A DNA stretch of 64,000 nt from Tritrichomonas musculus (Eukaryota > Parabasalia > Tritrichomonadida > Tritrichomonadidae), in contig JAPFFF010000030.1 of assembly GCA_039105265.1 (NCBI GenBank), forward strand, positions 930,001 to 994,000, given 5' to 3'. Shown piece after piece: positions 1-11,131 of this stretch. Every line of letters starts with the position of its first letter. The stretch's first letter is position 1. Under the pieces are notes generated by a model. It saw nothing but the letters and a program-made list of their open reading frames with translations. It was not told where the DNA came from and did no database searches. Made by a program: the position numbers and the translations under genes.

Positions 1-1990
1 AGGAAATGATGAAATTTTTCATAGTTTAATATTACACCCCGCAATTGAAGTTAATAAAATGAACATTTTATTTTTTTAATTTTATAGAATTAGATATTTA
101 ATATTTTATTATGTTTTAGTTTTGATATATTATAAAATTATAAATCAACATAAATAATCACATTTAAAATAATATATTATAATACAATTTTGCATAACTA
201 AAATTTAATTACATTTAAAACTACTATTTAAATACAATTTTTAATTGATTTTATTAACAGAATATCAATTTAAATTAATTAATGTCATTTCAACATAATC
301 ATTTCAATAACATTTGAAAACATTTTATTTAAATAATATTTTTTATATAAATAATTAAATAATGTTATAAGTAAAATATTTTTGAAATTCCAAATGTTAT
401 GGTTTGATAAAATTTCAAAAAATATTTTTAATGACATTTCTAAATTGAAAATTATACAAAATTACATCATTTGTATTCTTTTGATATTTTACTCAATATT
501 TATCTAATAAAATTTTAAATTAATTGCATAAATGAAATTCAAATTTACTTATAAAATGAAATTAATCAAATTATTAAATGAAATTATATTGTTATAAATA
601 ATGAAATTTCATTTATTTTTGAAATAAAACATTATTCTTTAATGCTGTCGAGAAAGGTTTAACGGAAACTGTTTCAAAATTACTATTAATTAATAATATT
701 GATGTGAATATCCCGATAATTTTTTTTACATTTTTATAATATTCTGATAATTTTTTTTATTCAATTTTTATATAATATTATTTATATCATTTAATTTTTT
801 TTTTTGATTTAATTTCACAAAAAAAATTTAATACAATTTCAAATCAATTTTGTTAATACAATTAAAAACATATATTTTTATATAATACCAAAAATATCTT
901 TTTAATCACATTTAAAATCTAAAATATTCATTCAATTCATACATAAAAATATTAATCACATTTAAAAAAGAAATATTTTAACGTAATTCAAAAAAAATCA
1001 TTAATCCTATTTTAAAACAAATTTCAAATAAAATTTCATAAAATTTTCAATAATATTTCACTAAAATATTAAGATAATGTTTGAATATAAAAAAGTTTAA
1101 TATAATTTCTTAATGAATGCTTTTATATAATTTTAAAACAAATATTCTAATGGAGTTATTAATCAATATTATTTATGGAATCTAAAATTGACGATTTGCA
1201 TAAAATTGAAAAATCAATTTTATGTATAAAATTAAAAATATATTTTAATACCATTTTGAATTCAATATTTCAATTCAATTTTAAATAATTATTTCAATAA
1301 GATAATTTTATATACAATTTTCCAATACAATTTTATTCAAATATTTAAATAAAATTTGAATTTATTTATTAAATCAAATTACAAATTTAAATATTTGAAT
1401 GAAATTTTTATAATCGTTTTTCAATATAATTTCAAATTATATTTCAACAGAATTCATATATAAATTTTTATGAAATTTGATATTTTTTTATATCAAACTC
1501 CATTATATAGGGCAGTTGAAAATAAGAATTGTGAAATGGTCCGCCTTATTCTATCATACCCGTCTGTTGATGTTAATATTATGAGCATTTACGACAATTT
1601 TTTAATTTTATAAAATTCAAAAAAATAATTTATTATTAATTATGTTCCATGATTAAAATTTGAATTCAATTTTAATTACAAAAAATTCAATAGAATTTAT
1701 TATTCAATTTTTCAATTCAATTTGAAATTGAATCAATTGAATCAAATTTCATACTCAATGTTTTCATAAAGTTCCTAATTTTCAATTTTAATGCAATTTT
1801 AATTTTTTTTCTGATAAGATTTTTATTGTTAACTATTTATGCAATTCATATAAAAAATTCAATCAAATTCAAAATCAATATTATTTAATTTAAAATCTCC
1901 ATTGCACACTGCTGTTATTAATAATGATATTAAAATAATTCAAGCTTTACTGGAAAATAATAGAATTAATGCCAAAATAAAAGACGAAAT
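1..1990 (+). pseudogene. Decayed ankyrin-repeat gene with AT-rich inserts between repeats
   Basis: Four short islands read as ankyrin repeats on the plus strand: about 28-66 (LHPAIEVNKMN), 637-717 (FNAVEKGLTETV then LLLINNIDVNI), 1498-1600 (TPLYRAVENKNCEMV then LILSYPSVDVNI) and 1898-1979 (SPLHTAVINNDIKII then ALLENNRINAKI, ending at a TAG). Each island starts close to the canonical (T/S)PLHxA and runs for about one 33-residue unit. The 0.3-0.8 kb between islands is nearly pure A/T with stops in all frames, built from variants of AATTTCAA/TTGAAATT. No intron signals of the usual trichomonad type are visible at the junctions. The gene cannot be translated as it stands; it begins before the window. 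Confidence 0.6.
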
Positions 1991-2759
1991 ACATTCATAG
2001 ATATTTATAAGATTTAAAATATATGTTTATGGTTTTATACTTTATATTTTTGGAAAACACCACTACAGTATACTAAAGATAAACATATCATTCAATTGAT
2101 CAAATAATTCATATATTCATAATAAAAATAATTTACTTTATTAATACTTGCCACCAATTTTTTCATATCACATGTTTTTTGAGAGCTATTTTTCTTTTTG
2201 AATAATTTATATTTATTTGAAAATATGTAGTTTCTTTTGATTAACAAATAATTTTATTTTGACATCATGCGATGAAGTATTTTTTGACTATAAAATTATT
2301 TGTTCCGAGATTTACAATTTTGTATGAAGCATATATTTTTAAATCAACACAAAAAATCTTTTATGAAATTAAAATTCAATTTTTTTTTTCTTTTCTTTTC
2401 TTTTCAAAAAGTTCATATTTTTTTGAAATTCCCACACCAGAATGTCATTTTTTTTGGGAAGAGATCTTTATTTTAAGATTAAAAAACTTTAATTATTTAA
2501 TATATACCTGTGCTTCTAATTTCAATTTTTTTTTATTTACATTTTTCGATTATATTAGAGGTTGGTGCTTACGAATTAAAGATGTTTGGCCAATCAAATT
2601 GGAAATGGTAAAAAATCTATGAAGTGTGGATATTTGGCTTTTATATATTTCTCCATCTTTGTAATTCTTCTTACTATACTTTCATCTAAAACTATTATTC
2701 ATTGTTCAATGAGAAATAAAAGAATCCTTTTGTTGCTCTTAAAAATATTGAATATTTAG
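1991..2759. other. AT-rich spacer, no supported gene
   Basis: A 116-codon open frame starts at 2272 but is Phe/Ile/Tyr-rich, follows T-rich composition and resembles no family I know. I do not call it a gene. Confidence 0.5.
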
Positions 2760-2816
2760 AAAATTTATTCCCCAGCTTTTTGAGCTGAAGGCTCAAAAAG
2801 TTGGGAAATAAATTTT
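2760..2816. repeat. Long imperfect palindrome with CTTTTTGAG/CTCAAAAAG stem
   Basis: The arm AAAATTTATT plus CCCAGCTTTTTGAGC pairs with GCTCAAAAAGTTGGG plus AATAAATTTT around a 5-base loop (TGAAG), about 25 bp with one G-T type mismatch and one unpaired position. It directly abuts the inverted-repeat unit that carries the recombinase fragment. The same 9-base core recurs in other hairpins of this window. Confidence 0.8.
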
Positions 2817-3147
2817 CAATTCTAGTGGACACTTTTTGAGTCGTCATATCGTTGCTAAGCATTCAATTTTTTTAGATGATGATGAAAATATTGTAAAAGG
2901 AAAAGAACATGCTTTACGTAGTCATTTGTCTGTCGTTTTGTCAGCAATTGGTATAGCAGATACAAACAAATATAGTTTTCATTCTTTCAGACGTGGGGGA
3001 GCATATTATTGCGGATTCAATGGAGTTCCAGATTACATTATTAAAGCTCATGGAAGATGGAAATCTTCTCCTTATATAAGATACGTAAGTATTCAAATAA
3101 ATACTGCTGGTGAAGCAATTACAAATGCCTTTAAAAAGTTAAAATAA
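2812..3147 (+). pseudogene. Tyrosine recombinase C-terminal fragment (DIRS/Crypton-like)
   Basis: The open frame after the stop at 2809-2811 has no ATG and encodes the last part of a tyrosine-recombinase catalytic domain: HSFRRGG (the H-x-x-R box), GVPDYIIKAHGRWKSS (the H/W region) and the candidate nucleophile tyrosine in YIRYV near the end. These are the conserved C-terminal motifs of eukaryotic mobile tyrosine recombinases, which cut and rejoin DNA through a covalent 3'-phosphotyrosine. The N-terminal core-binding domain and the first catalytic arginine are missing, so the product is unlikely to be active alone. The frame is otherwise clean for over 100 codons, suggesting recent decay. It lies between inverted arms at 2815-2842 and 3232-3262. 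Confidence 0.75.
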
Positions 3148-3262
3148 AAATCATTTTTAATTATCATTTTACACTTCTTTTCATTTTTTTTTTAATAGAA
3201 AAAGTGATGGTATATGTTAGATAGTATTTTAGACTCAAAAAGTGGCCGAACTAGAATTCTGA
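2815..3262 (+). mobile_element. Small inverted-repeat unit carrying a tyrosine recombinase fragment
   Basis: The left end contains ATTCTAGT, GG, then CACTTTTTGAGTC (to 2842). The right end (3232 onward) contains GACTCAAAAAGTGG and, after a few bases, ACTAGAATTC. Read in inverse these match over about 30 bases with a few small differences. Between them lies only the recombinase C-terminal half. This suggests a miniature, 5'-truncated relative of a tyrosine-recombinase transposon. No clear target duplication was found. The left arm overlaps the first recombinase codons, so the unit could also be a chance arrangement of the window's common CTCAAAAAGTG motif. Confidence 0.5.
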
Positions 3263-5462
3263 ATTTGAAAAATATTTTTTGATATCTTCTTTGAAAATTA
3301 GCAAAATTCTTTTGATTTTAGTGAAAAAGCATGGGAAAAGATGACAATTATCCCCAATTTTGGAAATTAAGTGTAGTAATGACAAAAGATCATCCAGGCT
3401 ATCACTTATTTTTGAATTATTATATTCACTTTCAAGAATTTGTAAGTTTTCTTATGAATTGGCTTCTTCTTCAAGAAAATCATGAATGTGTCCTTGGATA
3501 TCCTTCATCATGGTCAAATAGCTCATGAGATCTCATGATTTTATAAGAAATAATAAGAAATATTCAATATTTAAAAATATTTTCAAAGATTTAAGTATCC
3601 TGCTTTATATTTATATTTTATAATCATTATTAAATATATTTTATAAACCATGAAAAATTATATTTAGTAAATTTTTAGATAAACGAAGTTTTTTATTTTT
3701 ATAAATTGAATGAATTTTCATCGTGTATGAAAAATTGTAAACGGTTTCGTAGTTGACTTAAGTCTCTCAAAAAGTGGAGATTTGGAGCATCCATAATTTC
3801 CATGATAATGAATTTTTAATTTATTTTATAGTTTATATAAAATGTATAAGTATATAATTCATTATTTATATGGTTATAAGAGAGAATTACAAAAAAATAA
3901 AAATCAAAAAAATATGATTTTTTTCATGTTTGAGATATCCTTGCTCCGACGACGTAGTTTGATTTTTATTTATTTTTTAAAAAAATTTTACTAGGCAACC
4001 ATCCCATTTCCAATGATTCTCAAATAGTTATTATGATTTTAATTTTTCTCCTCTCAAAATTCAATAGGGAAAAATAATCAAAATAATCAATAGAATTCCA
4101 TTGAAATTTTTTTTCTGTGTTTATTCTCAATCATTTTTATTCAACAATTTACAAATATAGCGAAATATTTTATGATAATTAATATATATTTGTTTATTAA
4201 TAAACATTAAATATTAAATTGAGAATAAAAGAATTGTTTTAAAATGATATTACTTAAACATTTTCTTGAATTCAACAATTTGCCAAAAATCATTATTTAG
4301 AATATAATGAACGTAACAAATCCTAATAAAAATGGAATAGAATGGAGTTTTTTAAGTATTAGTACAATTCACACTATCAATACAAATCCAAAAAAAGGAT
4401 TCATATTATTGATGAAATTTCCAAGAAATATTTAAAAAGCACATTCAGTCATATGATTATATAAGAAATTTAAATATTAATTGCAATTTCTCTTTTTATT
4501 TATTGATTCAATCAATTAATAATCTAATTGAAGCACTTATTGATCAAAAACCATATATTATTTTTATTTTTGCAGTGTTTTTTAAAATTAAAAAATTCTT
4601 TACGCATGTATTTGATGCGCGATTTGCAAAAATAAAATTCAAGGATTTGATGTAAATTTTGAAGAACATGAAGGATAAATTTTTTTTATATAAAGTTAAA
4701 TAAATATTAAATATATATATGCTAATAAATAAGCTATTTATTCCATATATTCCAATTTAATACAATTTATTTTTATTAGAAATTATCTTTCAAAATAAAT
4801 ATTTTTGAATACTAAATGATTAAATTTAAAATATATATATTTTAATATAGATTAATTATTATTCTTTTTAAATTTTTTATTAAACTATAAAATATATAAA
4901 AATAATTAAAATACATATAAATCAAACTATATAATATAAATATCAAAGAAAAGCAATTTAGAAAAATTTTATTTTTTCTGTAAATTCAATTTATTAATTT
5001 CATATATTATCTTAAATAATTTATTAATCCAATTTTATATTATTTATTAAATATATAAACATTTATATATAAATAAATATATTGATAAATACTGAATTAT
5101 TCTAATTATTATAATGTATTTTATTATTATTTTCTGTTTTAGAAATTTGAATTAATTATTTAGTTTTGTGAGAATAAAATTATTTTTCAGAACATTTAAC
5201 TTTTTCTGAAATAATTTTCAAAACGCCGCCCTTAATATAGAAAGAAATAATATATTTAATTGTAAATAAATTATTGGTTGATATAAAAATTAATATATAA
5301 TTTATCATTAATTCTATCTAAAAGTACTTCTAAAATATTTTTCTTTTGTCAAAATAAAAAAGTGACATATTAAGTGTATAGTTTTTTTTCAATATTTTGA
5401 ATGGTTTATTCTTTGAAAAAGTTCACAAACCAACTTTACCTTTAAATTATCAATTGATTATA
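3263..5462. other. AT-rich intergenic region with possible coding relics
   Basis: No gene can be supported. A 65-codon frame at 3331-3528 and two short clean stretches near 4311-4434 and 4469-4656 have non-random codon composition and could be relics, but match no family I recognise. A CTCAAAAAGTG motif sits at 3766-3776. Confidence 0.4.
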
Positions 5463-6434
5463 ATGCAAAATCAAAATTGTTCCTTTAATATCGATAATTA
5501 TGATATTCGAGAAAAATTAAGATCTAGAACATTAGAATATAAAAAAGTGATAGCTGTTGATCGAAGAACAAACAAAGAAGTTGATATTATTACTTATAAA
5601 CAAGAACAAGATGACAGGGAAATGGTATTTATCAACATAAGAAGAGGGTTGGTCTACAATAATGTATATATTTCACAATTCCTTAACCTTCCTGGAATAG
5701 TAAAGCTTATTGAATATCGATTGCCCTTGGCAAAAGAAGATCCTAATTTAGAAAAGAAAGGAGTTAACTTTTCCGGATTTGTTGCTGTTTTTGAGCATAT
5801 GAAGTATTCCGATTTATCAATTAATCTTCCCCGATCTTTACCAACACAAGAAATAAATTCAACAGTAATAAGCAAAATGATATTTGGCATTGCTGCAATT
5901 ATGAAGCAAATCCATTATCACAATATATGCCTTCAAAATTTATCACTTGATAGTATTTGTCTCGATGACAATCTTGAACCTCATATTACTAATTTTGGCT
6001 CAGCCCACTTCGTCTTCACCGAAGATGACATTAATAAAGAACCCAGCCAATATTTCCCAGAAGAATATTGTTTCAGTCGATCGAAATTTGCTAAAGATAT
6101 TTACTCATTTGGTTCTCTTATATTAAAAATGTTTGTACCAAGAAGAGGCCAATCTAATTTTCAATTCATTAGAATACTTGAAGGAGCTTCACTGCCTAGT
6201 TCCATCCCCGATGCTTATAGCGAACTAATTAGAAAATGTACAGACAAGAAAATTGAACAGCTACCATCATTTGTGGAAATTACTAAACTCCTTAGGGATG
6301 ATAAATATGTGTTTGATCGTAGCACTGATTTAGAAGCTCTTCATGAATATCAGAATAGAATTGATGATCAAAAAATCACTGATATCGAAACGGAAATATA
6401 TGATTATCACGAAAGTAGGCTTATGTATACTTAA
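5463..6434 (+). CDS. Protein pseudokinase
   Basis: A 323-residue protein kinase-like fold. The ATG at 5463 is chosen because the upstream part of the frame offers only a TTG. The C-lobe order is clear: an alpha-E-like helix, the catalytic-loop equivalent HNICLQNLSLDSI (residues about 153-165), the activation-segment start TNFGSA (about 176-181), an APE-like FPEEYCFS, the DIYSFGSLILKM helix, and a closing segment with a final CTDKKIEQLPSF (a degenerate C-x-x-x-x-x-x-R-P-S/T box). HRD is replaced by HNI and DFG by NFG, so both catalytic/metal aspartates are absent. The lack of both residues is seen; loss of phosphotransfer and a scaffold or allosteric role are inferred. It stands alone, with AT-rich DNA on both sides. 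Confidence 0.85.
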   Translation: MQNQNCSFNIDNYDIREKLRSRTLEYKKVIAVDRRTNKEVDIITYKQEQDDREMVFINIRRGLVYNNVYISQFLNLPGIVKLIEYRLPLAKEDPNLEKKGVNFSGFVAVFEHMKYSDLSINLPRSLPTQEINSTVISKMIFGIAAIMKQIHYHNICLQNLSLDSICLDDNLEPHITNFGSAHFVFTEDDINKEPSQYFPEEYCFSRSKFAKDIYSFGSLILKMFVPRRGQSNFQFIRILEGASLPSSIPDAYSELIRKCTDKKIEQLPSFVEITKLLRDDKYVFDRSTDLEALHEYQNRIDDQKITDIETEIYDYHESRLMYT

Positions 6435-6675
6435 TTCACAAAGAAATGAAAAGAGTAATCTTAAAAATATGCAACTCCTTTTTTACTAAAAAAGTCTTCT
6501 CAAAAAGTCAAAAATATAATTTAATTATTTTTTTTATAAATGTTTTTATTATTGATATATAATTCCTAGATAGTGAGTATCAAGAGAGGGTCAGCAAAGA
6601 TATCCAAACTCTATTTTTTCGGACAAAACATTTTCTATTTTAGTGGATTATTTTATAAATACTTATATTTATATA

Positions 6676-6961
6676 TAGTCTAGAGTAAAACCCCCTACCA
6701 AATCTCTATATAAAAGAGTTAGAATCATTATATTATATATACACATAGATAAAATGTTCATTTGAAAAAATGTTTATTATTATTTAAAAAATATTTATTT
6801 TATATTTAGATATTAGTATTTAAAAATGCAATCTATTCAATTTTTTTATCGAAAAATTGAATAGAAAATGGTATGTGGGTTTTCCACTACCGTACTTTTT
6901 GCCACCATTAAAGGTCAAAAATAGGTGAATAAAAATGGTAGGGGGGTTTTCCAGTAGACTA
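6676..6961. mobile_element. MITE with TAGTCTA ends
   Basis: A 286-bp unit bounded by inverted ends: TAGTCTAGAGTAAAACCCCC on the left and, read inversely from the right, TAGTCTACTGGAAAACCCCC, both continuing into TACCA. TATA flanks both sides (6672-6675 and 6962-6965), consistent with a TA-type target duplication as in Tc1/mariner-like elements. It has no coding capacity. Both halves recur in rearranged order at about 40567 and 48297. Confidence 0.8.
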
Positions 6962-7350
6962 TATATTTAAAAATATTAAAATTTTATCTAATAATTTCCA
7001 GTATAAAAAGAAATTTAATTTTGTCAAATTTTGATTAGTTTACAAATTTACAAAATTGAAAAAGTTTTTTGAATAAAACATTTTTATCTCAATAATATAA
7101 AAAATATTAGAGACATTTTAAATAGAACAACTATTATTAGCCTTTATTTTTTTCACATCACAAGTTCCTTAACGTAACTTTTTAACGTTTGCATTATTTA
7201 ATCCCTATTTTGGTTGTTGTATTTGCATGTTTTTGGAAAAATATCAAGTTTTCAAATTTAATTTTATTAAAAAAATCAATGAACAGATATATTCTGTATT
7301 TTTTTTTTTTATTATTATTTTCTATAAAAGAATAATCTAAAATCAAGGAA

Positions 7351-7422
7351 GTCCCACTAGTATAATGGTTAGAATAGATCCTTGACACGGATCAGACTGC
7401 GGTTCGATTCCGCAGTGGGACA
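7351..7422 (+). tRNA. tRNA-Val (anticodon GAC)
   Basis: A 72-base cloverleaf: the 7-bp acceptor stem GTCCCAC/GTGGGAC is perfect, the anticodon stem GATCC/GGATC encloses the loop TTGACAC, the T-stem TGCGG/CCGCA encloses TTCGATT, and discriminator A is base 7422. The D-arm is weak (about 3 pairs). The internal promoter boxes TAGTATAATGG (A) and GGTTCGATTCC (B) are present, and a T6 run follows. The anticodon GAC reads GUC/GUU valine codons. Most eukaryotes use AAC (inosine) for these, so G34 is unusual. The loop differs from the tRNA-Asp loop by one base, but discriminator A73 fits valine better than aspartate. Confidence 0.88.
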
Positions 7423-7428
7423 TTTTTT
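7423..7428 (+). terminator. RNA polymerase III T-run terminator
   Basis: Six consecutive T directly follow the tRNA discriminator base, the normal polymerase III stop signal. Confidence 0.8.
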
Positions 7429-7779
7429 GGCATTATTTCTCACATATTTTTGAATTATAAAAATATTAAATAATTTAGAAATCTTGAGTAATGTGAATTG
7501 GTTTGCTCATGGAGTGATTATATGCTTTTTATAAAATGGTCAATATTTTCACCTTTTCAAAAAATGTTTTTTTTTAAAATGCATTTTACTTTTACCAAAA
7601 TGATTTTATAAAATAATTTAATTGCTACTTTATTTATTCACAAAAAATTATTTAGTATATTATAAAATATAAAAGCATAATACATAAAATAATCATATGA
7701 TTATTCAATATCTATTATATTGAAAAATAGAGCGGTTGTCCATTTGTAAAGTATTGAAAAATATTTTCTATAAAAAAAT

Positions 7780-9468
7780 ACAGAAGTGTTTGAAAAAAAT
7801 TCTCTTTATTTTTTAGTTATCTATTATATACCATAAATAGTCTATCATGTAGTGATTGCAAATCCAGGCGCATGTAATATTTTATAGAATAACAAGATAA
7901 AAAATGTTTTCAAATTTGGCTATCGAAACAATTTTTTTTATTATAATCATTTATTTTCATTATAAATATAGATATTATTAGATATAAATTATAAATGCAT
8001 ATTATAAAAGAAAATATCTATAAAAAAAATGAAGATATTTTTATTTGAAAATACAAATTTTCTATTAATGCATTTTTTTAATAAATAACGTCTGCCCCTA
8101 TCTATAGTACGTTTATTAATATATTTCATTTTAGATGATAAACAGTTTCCTATTAATTATTTAAGGAATAATGCCCTTGATATTAAAGTATGCTTATTAA
8201 AATGAAAAGTACGTTAAATTTTAAAAAAGGTTTTAATTCAATATTTTAAATACTTTCTCAATTTTTTCAAAAAAGTAATAGAAATTTTAATCGCATAAAA
8301 TTTCTAAACATGAAAAAAAGATATTTTTAAAAAAATTGGCCCATAAGTTTGAAATAAGCATTCAATATATATTAATAAATTAACTTATATATTTAAATAT
8401 AAATTTATTCTGCATTTTGACTGTTCAATTTGGAGATAATTATATTTTTATTAAATAACCTCTCATTTAAATACAAATCAATATTTATAAAAATGTTCCA
8501 AACTCAATCAGCATGATAATATATTAGTGAAAAAAAGAAAAAACAGAGTGAATTAAACAAGAATATGACAAAAATCCTTAAAGAAAATTCTTATGAAGAA
8601 CTAAGATAAATAATTAAACGATAAAATTAATGACTTAAACGATCAAATTTAATTTTTCACAAAATTGGCAAGCATGTATTCCAGTCTATTAGATGGATTC
8701 TTTAAAAAAAAAAAGGAAAAGAATGCGATAAGACCATTTATGACCTTTTTAAGTGTTATGTAAAACAGAAAGAAATTTCAATGAAATAATTATAGATATA
8801 TGCATTAATGCTACATATCTGTAATTTTTTTCAATGAAAATATAGATAAATGATCATTTAAGTGAAAATTTTGGGCTTTTTATGAAATTCATGATTTAAT
8901 CATTGAAAAATTTAAATAGTATTTAGTAAATTCTTAATTTTATAATATTAATTATTGTATTTTTAACAAAATCAAAACTTTCAAATATTCAATGCACCAT
9001 TGAAATTTTGAATATTAGATTTATTTTTTTATACTTCAATTAGATTTTTTTCGAAAAATCAAATAAAAAACCATAAATTAATTTACTTAAATCTAAAATA
9101 TATAAGTTAAAAAATAAAAAACTAATTAAATTGAAGATAGGGGCAATCATTTTTATGTTGAAATTAAGACTTTTTTTATTTATTTTCTTTATTTCAAAAA
9201 AAAATAAAAATATCTTTTTACTTAATAAAAATTTGAAAATAATATTAACATTTATATAATAAACTATGCATTTTGTATTCTTTAATGAATAATATATGAG
9301 ATTTTAACGAAAAAAATGTAATAATTGTCAATTATTTAATTGTTTTTTTCACAAGAACAAACAGTCAAAAAAGTGTTAATTTGTAGTATTTTATTCATGA
9401 GCATATACACATTCTATATTTAAGGATATTAAGAAATTATGGGCCAATCATTTTTGAAACACTTCTGT
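7780..9468. repeat. Degenerate element with distant inverted ends
   Basis: ACAGAAGTGTTTGAAAAA at 7780-7797 reappears inverted at 9451-9468 with one mismatch. Inside, AATTGGCCCATAA (about 8334) is the inverse of TTATGGGCCAAT (about 9438), and TGCCCCTATCT (about 8092) is the inverse of AGATAGGGGCA (about 9134). Nested inverted pieces of this sort suggest an old 1.7-kb transposon or several overlapping MITEs. No frame of useful length survives. A separate hairpin (AACCTTGT/ACAAGGTT) lies at about 9472-9511. Confidence 0.45.
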
Positions 9469-10045
9469 TCAAACCTTGTATTTTTTCTATCGTTCTTTGT
9501 AGAACAAGGTTGGTGCAAAAAGTGAAGTCTAACTATTATATATTATATTAAATACTATATCTACTTATGAAAAATCCAAACCAATTATACTCTGAGTTTT
9601 TGTGTTAAAAAATAATTTTGAATACTTTCAAAAGTATTCAAATTTTTGAGAAATAAAAAATACAAATATATTTGCCTAAAAAAATTTTTAAATAATGAAA
9701 AAAGAGAATATATGCTTTACTTAAATGATATATTATTTTACAAAGAGAAAAATATAATTTAATAATGTTTATTAAGTAAAGAATGCCTGATAATGATTGG
9801 TAATCAATGATCGTTATCAAATTTACAATATTTTTCATATAACATTTCCTATTTGATTAATGATTTCATGAGAATGTCGATATCAGGTTTACAAACTGAT
9901 AATGAATTATAAAGTGATAATTCTGATATCGATTCTAACAATAAACAAATTATTCAATTGATTAAATAATAATTCATAATAAAAATTATTGAAATTAAAT
10001 ATATTATTTATATATAAATTTTTTAAAAAAAAATATGATTTTTGC

Positions 10046-11068
10046 TTAAACTCTTTTTATTTTTGTATTTCCAAGACCAATGTTAGAAATATCTAAAATA
10101 GTAGAAACAGTCATTCGTTCTAGTGATGGGCAATTAATAAATGCATTTTCACCAATAGAAGTAACAGACAAAGGAATCACAATCTGCTTAAGTGATGAAC
10201 AATTAATAAATGCCTTCCTACCAATCGATTTTAGTGATGAAGGGAGAAATAGTTCAGTAATTGATGAACAATTTTTGAAAGCATTTTCTCCAATCGTTGT
10301 CAATGAAGAAGAAAAGGTAACTTTAACCAATGAAGTGCAATCTGCAAACATATAAGAATTAATTGAAGTTGCAGAAGATTGAATTGACACTTCCTTTAAT
10401 GACTTGCAATATTCAAAAACACTTACACCAAATGAATTCACAGATTCTGGAATTACAATTTCCAATAATGATGAACAGTTGAGGAATGCATAATTTTCAA
10501 TTGAATTTAATGATGAAGGAGTTTCAAATGAGACTTGATTAAGTGATGTGCATCGAATAAATGCTCCTTTTTTTATTGTTTGAACAGAAGAAGGAATTGT
10601 TATTTGCTTTAATGATTCACACTCACTAAAAGCTTCAATTCCAATTGTAATTATTGAAGAAGGAATCATTATTTGCATTAATGACTTGCACTTATGAAAA
10701 GTCTTTTCACCAAGTGAAGTCAATGAGCATGGTTCTTTAAATGTTATTTTTTTCAATGCATAACATTCATCAAATGTATAATCATCGAGCGTTTTGACTG
10801 ATGAAGGAATTCTTATCTCTGTCAATGATTGGCAACGTCCAAAAGCACTGTATTTTATTGCTGTCACAGAAGATGGAATTATTATTTGGCATAATGATTC
10901 ACATGAATAAAATGAATAATCACAAATAGTTTTTATTGTAGATGGAATCGCTATTTTCGAAAAACTATCATTTCCTCGAAAATTTTCAGTATTAATTTTC
11001 GTTTGTTTTGATAATAAATAATACACCAACACTATATTATTTTGCTTAGCTGCTTCTGAAATATCGAT
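10046..11068 (-). CDS. Ankyrin/BspA-like leucine-rich repeat protein (3' half of a broken gene)
   Basis: The open frame begins after a stop at 11069-11071 and has no ATG before the repeats; the nearest alternative start codon is a GTG at 11032. It opens with one ankyrin-like unit (ISEAAKQNNIVLVYYLLSK) and then about a dozen BspA-type repeats of roughly 23 residues, with the pattern I(P)SSVTxIGxxAFxxCxSLxxI. Such repeats form a right-handed solenoid; in trichomonads they are linked to surface binding or, when joined to DUF3447, to intracellular proteins of unknown role. The DUF3447 frame just upstream (11132-12343, same strand) ends where an ankyrin unit would be expected, so the two frames probably were one gene, now separated by about 60 bases of A/T tract with stops. 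Whether this piece is still translated is unclear. Confidence 0.75.
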   Translation of the reverse strand: MDISEAAKQNNIVLVYYLLSKQTKINTENFRGNDSFSKIAIPSTIKTICDYSFYSCESLCQIIIPSSVTAIKYSAFGRCQSLTEIRIPSSVKTLDDYTFDECYALKKITFKEPCSLTSLGEKTFHKCKSLMQIMIPSSIITIGIEAFSECESLKQITIPSSVQTIKKGAFIRCTSLNQVSFETPSSLNSIENYAFLNCSSLLEIVIPESVNSFGVSVFEYCKSLKEVSIQSSATSINSYMFADCTSLVKVTFSSSLTTIGENAFKNCSSITELFLPSSLKSIGRKAFINCSSLKQIVIPLSVTSIGENAFINCPSLERMTVSTILDISNIGLGNTKIKRV

Positions 11069-11131
11069 TTATAAAATATTAAAAAATAGAATTAAAAAAA
11101 AAAAAAAGAAAAGTTTTGAAATATTATTAAT

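Noticed and set aside
2272-2622. 116-codon plus-strand frame
   Set aside because: Composition follows the T-rich DNA (very high Phe), no homology recognised, no initiator motif.
3331-3528. 65-codon frame after the recombinase unit
   Set aside because: Short, no recognised motif; could be a relic, so mentioned only in the spacer entry.
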